NCBI RefSeq assembly: GCF_030555055.1
Contig: NZ_JAMOAO010000001.1
Span: 248,001-312,000, forward strand
Origin: Nocardiopsis sp. YSL2
GTDB taxonomy: Bacteria > Actinomycetota > Actinomycetes > Streptosporangiales > Streptosporangiaceae
Length of the DNA: 64,000 nucleotides
Reading direction: 5' to 3'
The position numbers and the translations under genes were made by a program. Positions within the stretch are counted from its first letter, which is position 1; each line of letters starts with the position of its first letter. Under the pieces are notes generated by a model. That model was not told the DNA's origin. It was given only the letters and a program-made list of their open reading frames with translations, and did not search any database. Positions 59,283-64,000 of the stretch are shown here, piece after piece.

Positions 59283-59330
59283 GCCCCGAGCGGCCTGGGC
59301 GGCCTGGGCGGCCTGGGCGTCCTGCTCTGC
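59283..59330 (+). repeat. Short tandem repeat of GGCCTGGGC
   Basis: Three to four copies of GGCCTGGGCG in the 143-bp gap between the oxidoreductase and nfo genes, followed by a GCGCGCG-rich palindromic stretch that may terminate transcription. Confidence 0.5.
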
Positions 59331-59416
59331 TCCGCGGCCGGACCGGACGCGCGGCGCGCGGCGTGCGGCCGGTCGGACGCGCGCCGCGCGTCGCGCCCTC
59401 TAGGCTGGTGCGCGCT

Positions 59417-60280
59417 ATGAACAAGAAGAAGAACGAACGCCCCCGGTCCCCGGTCGGAGCACACGTCCCGGTCGCCGGCGGCATGGCCACCAAGGGTCTG
59501 GCCTACACCGAGGAGATCGGCGCCGAGACGGTCCAGGTCTTCGTGTCCAACCCGCGCGGGTGGGCCACCAAGGAAGGCGACCCCGACCAGGACGCCCGGA
59601 TGCGCGAACGCACGGACCTGCCGCTGTTCGTGCACTCGGCCTACCTCATCAACCTGGGCGCGCCCAACGAGGAGACCGCCGAGAAGTCGCTGAAGTCGCT
59701 GGAGCACGCCCTGGTGCGCGGCGGCGAGATCAACGCGCGAGGCGTGGTCGTGCACACCGGGTCGGCGGTCTCCGGCGGCCGCGACGCCGGGCTGGAGCGC
59801 ATGCGCGACCGGCTGCTGCCCCTGGTGCAGCGGCTGGGCGAGGACGTGCCGCCCGTGCTGCTGGAGCCGATGGCGGGCCAGGGCCAGGTGCTGTGCGCGA
59901 CCGTCGACGACCTGGTGCCCTACCTGGAGGCCCTGGACTGGCACCCGAACGTGGGCGTGTGCCTGGACACCGCGCACCTGTTCGCGGCAGGGCACGACAT
60001 CTCCACCGTCGAAGGGATGCGCGAGACACTGGACCGGTTCGGCGAGAAGGTGGGCGCCGACCGGCTGCGGCTGATCCACGCCAACGACTCCAAGTTCCCG
60101 TGCGACAGCAAGAAGGACCGGCACGAGAACATCGGCAAGGGCCACATCGGCGCCGAACCGTTCGGGGAGCTGTTCCGCCACCCGGTCTCCGCCGGCGTGC
60201 CGATCGTCGTGGAGACGCCGGGTCCGGAGGGTCCGCACGGGGAGGACGTGGCCACCCTCAAGGAGCTGCGCGAGAGCTGA
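59417..60280 (+). CDS. nfo: Deoxyribonuclease IV (AP endonuclease IV)
   Basis: A 287-residue zinc-dependent AP endonuclease that cuts abasic sites in base-excision repair. It has the TIM-barrel metal motifs VVVHTGSAVS, LLEPMAGQG, VCLDTAHLFAAG and HANDSKFPC, and the C-terminal VVETPG. A lysine-rich N-terminus (MNKKKNERPRSP) precedes the barrel. The ATG at 59417 gives the expected family length. Confidence 0.93.
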   Translation: MNKKKNERPRSPVGAHVPVAGGMATKGLAYTEEIGAETVQVFVSNPRGWATKEGDPDQDARMRERTDLPLFVHSAYLINLGAPNEETAEKSLKSLEHALVRGGEINARGVVVHTGSAVSGGRDAGLERMRDRLLPLVQRLGEDVPPVLLEPMAGQGQVLCATVDDLVPYLEALDWHPNVGVCLDTAHLFAAGHDISTVEGMRETLDRFGEKVGADRLRLIHANDSKFPCDSKKDRHENIGKGHIGAEPFGELFRHPVSAGVPIVVETPGPEGPHGEDVATLKELRES

Positions 60281-60391
60281 CCCCTCCGGCCCGCGCGCGT
60301 CCCGCCGCCGGCCCCGCACCAGCCGCCACCGCGCGGGGCCACTGCACGGTCGGGGCGGGACCCCCTGACGGACACCTCCGGGCACGGGCCC

Positions 60392-61105
60392 CTACCGCTC
60401 CGGCTCGCCGCCAGGACCGTCCGCGGCGATGTCGACGGCCTCCCCGTCCTCGGTGGTGTCGCGCGCCCAGGCCCGTGCCTCGTCCAGGTTCGGGAACAGG
60501 GCGGTCTGCAGCTCCACGCTCTCGGTGCCGGGGTGGGTCTCAAGCGTGCGCCCCGTGTACTGGTCCGACATGGCCCGGATCACCTCCATGAGCTCCAGGC
60601 GGAACTCCTCGGCCTCCCGTGGTGTCATCCGCAGATGGCCGACGGAGTCGCCCGCGGCCGGGTCCCACCGCCGGACGGCGGGAGCGTTGGGCCGGGCCTG
60701 AGCGTAGGCGTTCCACACGTCGAAGCGTTCCTTCCGCTCGTGAAAGTGGCGGTGCAGGACCGCCGCCGCGGCCTGACGCGTCTCCGGGTCGCGCAGGAAC
60801 TCGGTACCGGCCACCGACCAGCCGCCGGGGCGCAACCGCCACCAGCGCTCCCGGCCGCCGGTGTGGCCGGGGTCCTCGTCGATGAACCCGTAACGCGAGA
60901 GTTGGCGCAGGTGATAACTGGTCGAACCGCTGCTCTCCCCCAGCCGCCGGCCCAGGAGCGTCGCGGTGGCGGGACCGTTGCGGCCGAGCTCTTCCAGGAG
61001 GCGGCCGCGCAGTGGGTGAGCCAGGCCGCGCAGGGCCAGCGCGTCGACCTCCATGGGCTGCGGCCGCTCGGTCTCGGGGGCGGTATCCCGCGGGTCGTGC
61101 TGCAT
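60392..61105 (-). CDS. ArsR-like winged-helix transcriptional regulator
   Basis: A 237-residue regulator with an HTH_20/ArsR-type winged helix at residues 20-75 (LAHPLRGRLLEELGRNGPAT, then SSGSTSYHLRQLSRYGFI). A C-terminal helical ligand or dimer domain includes EEFRLELMEVIRAMSDQY. It sits downstream of the MFS exporter on the same strand (97 bp apart) and probably represses it through the CTTTG sites at 62550. The start at 61105 was chosen for length. Confidence 0.85.
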   Translation of the reverse strand: MQHDPRDTAPETERPQPMEVDALALRGLAHPLRGRLLEELGRNGPATATLLGRRLGESSGSTSYHLRQLSRYGFIDEDPGHTGGRERWWRLRPGGWSVAGTEFLRDPETRQAAAAVLHRHFHERKERFDVWNAYAQARPNAPAVRRWDPAAGDSVGHLRMTPREAEEFRLELMEVIRAMSDQYTGRTLETHPGTESVELQTALFPNLDEARAWARDTTEDGEAVDIAADGPGGEPER

Positions 61106-61202
61106 GGTCAAACCGTAGTCCTTGTCGATGGGGCCCGGTGTGTGCGCGTACGGACCCCCGGCACCGCGCTCACGCACGTCCTTCCTTCATGTGCCGGGCC
61201 GG

Positions 61203-62510
61203 TCACCGTGGGACCGCATCGGCGGCCAGGTTGGCGGCGGACTCATCCGACCGGCGCGCGAACTCCGTGAGGACACGGCGGAAGACGACCACCGCCACGA
61301 CCATGGTCAGGCCGCCGACGAGGTAGGGCAGGGACAGGTCCACCCGGCCGAGCAGACCGCCGGCAAGCGCACCGACCGGGGCCAGGCCCCAACCAAGCGC
61401 ACGGAAGGCGGCGGATGCGCGGCCCCGCAGATGGTCGGGGACCATGGTCTGGAACAGCAGCGAGCCCGCGATGTTGGTGAGCGCCAGGCACAGCCCCACG
61501 ACCGCCAACACCACCGCACCCAGGTAGGCGTCGGGCAGCAGTGCCATCAGAGCCAGGCCCAGCCCGCCGACCGTGTAGCCGCCCAGCAGGACCGCTCGCC
61601 GACCGAGCCGGGCGATGAGCGGTGCCGCGCACACCGCGCCCAGGACACCGCCCACGGCCAGCGACGACGTGAAGAGCCCGAAATAGGCGGCGCCCACCCC
61701 CCACTCGTGCCGCACGTGGAGGACCAGAACGGCCGTGCCCATCTGCAGGCCGATCATCATCGCCGCGTTGTTGAGCGCGAGCGCACGCATCAGCGGGTTC
61801 CCGAAGACGTGGCCGAAGCCCTCGCGCAACTGTCGGCTGGCACTCACCGCGGCGCCGCGCACCGGCTCGGTCCGCCCGGTGCCGACCCGACCGGACCGAC
61901 GCCGAGACACCACGATCAGGATCGTGAGCACTGCGCACAGGGCGTAGGACAGCGCCGTACCCGCCACCGGCAGCACCGCCGCCACGGCGAAGAGCGCGCC
62001 GCCCAGGGGGCGGGCCACGCAGTCCTGGGCGACCAGGCGCCCGCCCTCCAGCCGGCTGTTGGCCCGGTCCAGCAGCCGACCCGGCACCAGCCGGGTGACG
62101 GCGATCCGGCTCGCGGGGTCGGTCACCGTCTCACAGCACGTGACCGCGAACAGCGCCGCGTACATCACTCCCAGTGTCGCCGTCGAGGTGGCCACGGTGA
62201 TGGTGAGAGCAGCGACGACGACCGCGGCCAGGGCGTTGGCCACCGCCATCGCGCGCATCCGGTCGACCCGGTCGATCAGCACACCGGCGAACGGGGCGAA
62301 GAGCAGCCACGGCAGGAAGCGGACGACCGCCAGGCCGGAGACCGCCAGCGGGTCGTGGGTGAGAGTGGCGGCGATCAGCGGCAACGCGGTGCTCAGGATG
62401 CCGTCGCCCAGGTTGGTCAGGGTTCCGGCGGCCCAGAACCGGTGGAAGTCGGTGCCCAGGCGGGTGGTCGGGGCCCGGTGGGCGTTGGCGGGTACGGGGG
62501 TCGGGTCCAT
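61203..62510 (-). CDS. MFS exporter (12 helices)
   Basis: A 435-residue major-facilitator protein with twelve membrane segments and the loop motif LIDRVDRMRA between helices 2 and 3. It resembles the enterobactin-exporter/macrolide-efflux (MFS_3) group. It probably exports a drug or siderophore. The ATG at 62510 has AGGGAG 5 nt upstream; the longer frame to 62609 runs over the operator. Confidence 0.88.
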   Translation of the reverse strand: MDPTPVPANAHRAPTTRLGTDFHRFWAAGTLTNLGDGILSTALPLIAATLTHDPLAVSGLAVVRFLPWLLFAPFAGVLIDRVDRMRAMAVANALAAVVVAALTITVATSTATLGVMYAALFAVTCCETVTDPASRIAVTRLVPGRLLDRANSRLEGGRLVAQDCVARPLGGALFAVAAVLPVAGTALSYALCAVLTILIVVSRRRSGRVGTGRTEPVRGAAVSASRQLREGFGHVFGNPLMRALALNNAAMMIGLQMGTAVLVLHVRHEWGVGAAYFGLFTSSLAVGGVLGAVCAAPLIARLGRRAVLLGGYTVGGLGLALMALLPDAYLGAVVLAVVGLCLALTNIAGSLLFQTMVPDHLRGRASAAFRALGWGLAPVGALAGGLLGRVDLSLPYLVGGLTMVVAVVVFRRVLTEFARRSDESAANLAADAVPR

Positions 62511-62549
62511 CTCGGCTCCCTGCGTGGTGTGGTTACCGCCACCGTATTC

Positions 62550-62591
62550 CAAAGATCTCTTTGCAAAGTTTCTGATGCAAATGGTTCTTTG
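62550..62591. promoter_or_regulatory. Operator sites upstream of the MFS gene
   Basis: A palindrome CAAAGA-TC-TCTTTG (62550-62563) is followed by CAAAG (62564) and TCTTTG (62586), in an AT-rich patch 40 bp before the MFS start. It is probably the site of the ArsR-like regulator. Confidence 0.55.
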
Positions 62592-62731
62592 GAAATCTCT
62601 CGCGGACACGTTCCGTCACACACGCCGCCCGACACCGGAGGCCGCACCCGATTCCCGTTCACCGGCCCATGCGCGACAATGGAACGAGCCCTCGGCTGGG
62701 CACGTGTGGGGACTAGGAAGGGAGCCACCCG

Positions 62732-63091
62732 ATGGATCCGGTGTCATTGGTGCTCGGCGCGGCCATCGCACTCAGCGGATTCGCCTTCGGCCGCCTCGCG
62801 ACCAGGCGTCAGGCACGCGAGTCCCTCGAACGGCAGCGCCGCCAGGAGCAGGCCCGCGCCCTGAACAACGGGCAGCAGCCGCCCCAGCCCCTGTGCGGCT
62901 GCGGACACCATTTGGTCTTCCACGACAAGGAGACCAAGAAGTGCCAGACCCAGGTGGTCATCCCCGGTCGCTGGACGGGGCAGTCCGGCTCCACCTACCG
63001 CCAGTGCATGTGCCAGGGTTACCGCGGACCCATCCCGCTGGACGAGTACTACGCACCCGACCTGGCCGAGGGCAACAACCCCTCACTGTGA
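62732..63091 (+). CDS. Membrane-anchored cysteine-rich protein (119 aa)
   Basis: An N-terminal helix (VSLVLGAAIALSGFAFGRLA), a basic coiled-coil segment, then a cysteine-rich domain (CGCGHHLVFHDKETKKC, followed by CMCQGYRGP) that could bind zinc. Family not recognised. The ATG at 62732 has GGGAG nearby. A perfect 14-bp hairpin follows at 63115. Confidence 0.7.
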   Translation: MDPVSLVLGAAIALSGFAFGRLATRRQARESLERQRRQEQARALNNGQQPPQPLCGCGHHLVFHDKETKKCQTQVVIPGRWTGQSGSTYRQCMCQGYRGPIPLDEYYAPDLAEGNNPSL

Positions 63092-63114
63092 CCCGGCCGT
63101 GAGCTGCCTGGCTT

Positions 63115-63153
63115 GGAGGGGCTCACCCTGCTGGCTGCCGGGTGAGCCCCTCC
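63115..63153 (+). terminator. Hairpin terminator
   Basis: GGAGGGGCTCACCC (63115-63128) pairs perfectly with 63140-63153; no T-tract. Confidence 0.65.
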
Positions 63154-63683
63154 TCCAGACACCCCTACGGGGCGGCAGGGACGCGTGACTCACGCCCCGC
63201 TGTCCACACACCCACACCCAGGCGGTACAGCTGCGGGAAGCATTCCGGTCCGCGTGCGCAACGACACCACCACAACGTCGCCGTGGGACAGGTGGCGATT
63301 CCTCCCGGAACGCAAGCCCTCGGGTTCCTCGCCGCCACAGGCTGCATCCGGGCGCCGTGCGGCCCGTCATCCGGCCCGCCCTCACTCCCCGTGACGGCGT
63401 TCGCCACGCCCGGGCCCTCGACCGCAAAGACGCGCCCCGCCGGGACCGCCCGCGGCCGCCGTTCTCTGCGCTCCGACCGCGCGAACCGGCCACCCGCGCG
63501 CCCGGTACGCGTTCACGCCCGCGGTGCGGGACCCTGGGACACGGGGACACCGGGGCGCCCGGGTCGTCCCGCCGGACCTGCGACTCCGCGGGACCGGGGA
63601 CACGAGGGCGTCCGGGATGACATTGTCCCCGACCGGCACGAGAATGTCCCCGCACCGAACATCCAGAGAGTGGACGTTAACCA
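63154..63683. other. Intergenic region upstream of tex
   Basis: About 530 bp without a convincing gene. Near the tex start a GTCCCCG motif recurs (ATTGTCCCCGACCGG at about 63623 and AATGTCCCCGCACCG at about 63643), which might be a regulator site. Confidence 0.4.
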
Positions 63684-64000
63684 GTGACGATCCCTGCGAC
63701 ACCCACGATCGACCAGCGCATCGCCGAGGAACTCGGTGTGGGCGCGCACCAGGTCCGCGCCGCCGTCGACCTCCTCGACGGCGGGTCGACCGTGCCCTTC
63801 ATCGCCCGGTACCGCAAGGAGGCGACCGGGACACTCGACGACGCCCAGTTGCGCCGGCTGGAGGAACGCCTTCGCTACCTGCGCGAACTGAACGAGCGGC
63901 GGACCGCGATCCTGGAGTCGATCAGTTCCCAGGGCAAGCTGGACGCCGAACTGGAAGCGCGCATCAACGCCGCCGACTCCAAGGCCCGCCTGGAGGACAT
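63684..64000 (+). CDS. tex: Tex-like RNA-binding transcription accessory protein (partial, 5' end)
   Basis: Only the first 105 codons are present; the gene runs off the right edge. The N-terminus ([20 protein letters not shown], then [19 protein letters not shown] and [20 protein letters not shown]) is the conserved HTH and YqgF-preceding region of Tex, which normally ends in an S1 domain. The GTG at 63684 is taken as start. Confidence 0.88.
   Translation, partial: MTIPATPTIDQRIAEELGVGAHQVRAAVDLLDGGSTVPFIARYRKEATGTLDDAQLRRLEERLRYLRELNERRTAILESISSQGKLDAELEARINAADSKARLED

Overview
The window is very GC-rich actinobacterial chromosome with almost every gene packed on one strand or the other. 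SepH, a CpfC-type ferrochelatase, DUF4193 and DUF4235 proteins, a 1110-residue SARP/AfsR-type regulator, a SulP-carbonic anhydrase fusion and the Nif3 / zinc-ribbon / histidine-phosphatase trio all point to an actinomycete. Nocardiopsis or a close relative in the Streptosporangiales is my best guess. The genus is an inference from gene content, not from a marker comparison.

Region 1 (1-30063) is ordinary chromosome. It holds a DUF4235 membrane protein, an unknown membrane protein, a DUF4193 zinc protein, an OmpR-type two-component pair whose leader contains an attenuator-like terminator, an inositol monophosphatase-family enzyme, an S9 peptidase, ferrochelatase, a sugar-lactone oxidase, SepH, two PH-domain membrane proteins (translationally coupled), a DrrAB-type ABC exporter, a SARP regulator, a PEBP-like lipoprotein, an 840-residue membrane-anchored repeat protein, and the bicarbonate transporter-carbonic anhydrase fusion.

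Region 2 (30064-53956) is foreign: two integrative elements in tandem at the 3' end of rnpB (RNase P RNA, minus strand, about 53931-54320). Three copies of the rnpB 3' end mark the boundaries: att1 at 30064-30138, att2 at 43311-43338 and att3 at 53882-53956. Each element has its own tyrosine integrase just inside its right att site. Each also has its own pair of direct repeats 11 bp apart at both ends, which independently confirms the boundaries. Element A (left) looks degenerate: a truncated HTH gene is fused to a truncated FtsK/Tra gene at its left end and an IS110-type transposon sits inside it. It keeps a RepA-like ATPase beside an iteron array, several regulators, an excisionase-like HTH gene and the integrase. 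Element B (right) is a compact pSAM2-like AICE: Nudix, GntR/KorSA-type repressor, SCO3933-family protein, FtsK-like transfer ATPase, spread-type membrane protein, RepSA-type initiator, Xis and Int. Interleaved with these are a dozen very small proteins, nearly all with paired Cys-x-x-Cys motifs, and three copies of a hairpin with the conserved loop CTGCTTCCAC.

Region 3 (53931-64000) returns to chromosome: rnpB, histidine phosphatase, zinc-ribbon coiled-coil protein, Nif3-like protein, a WYL-domain regulator divergent from a BBE-type FAD oxidoreductase, endonuclease IV, an ArsR-like regulator with an MFS exporter, a small membrane-anchored cysteine protein, and the start of tex running off the right edge.

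The most unusual material is in the two elements: the use of rnpB as an integration site, the zinc-ribbon microprotein array with its hairpin leaders, the iteron array, and a 17-bp perfect palindrome in a CTAG-rich patch beside the transfer gene.
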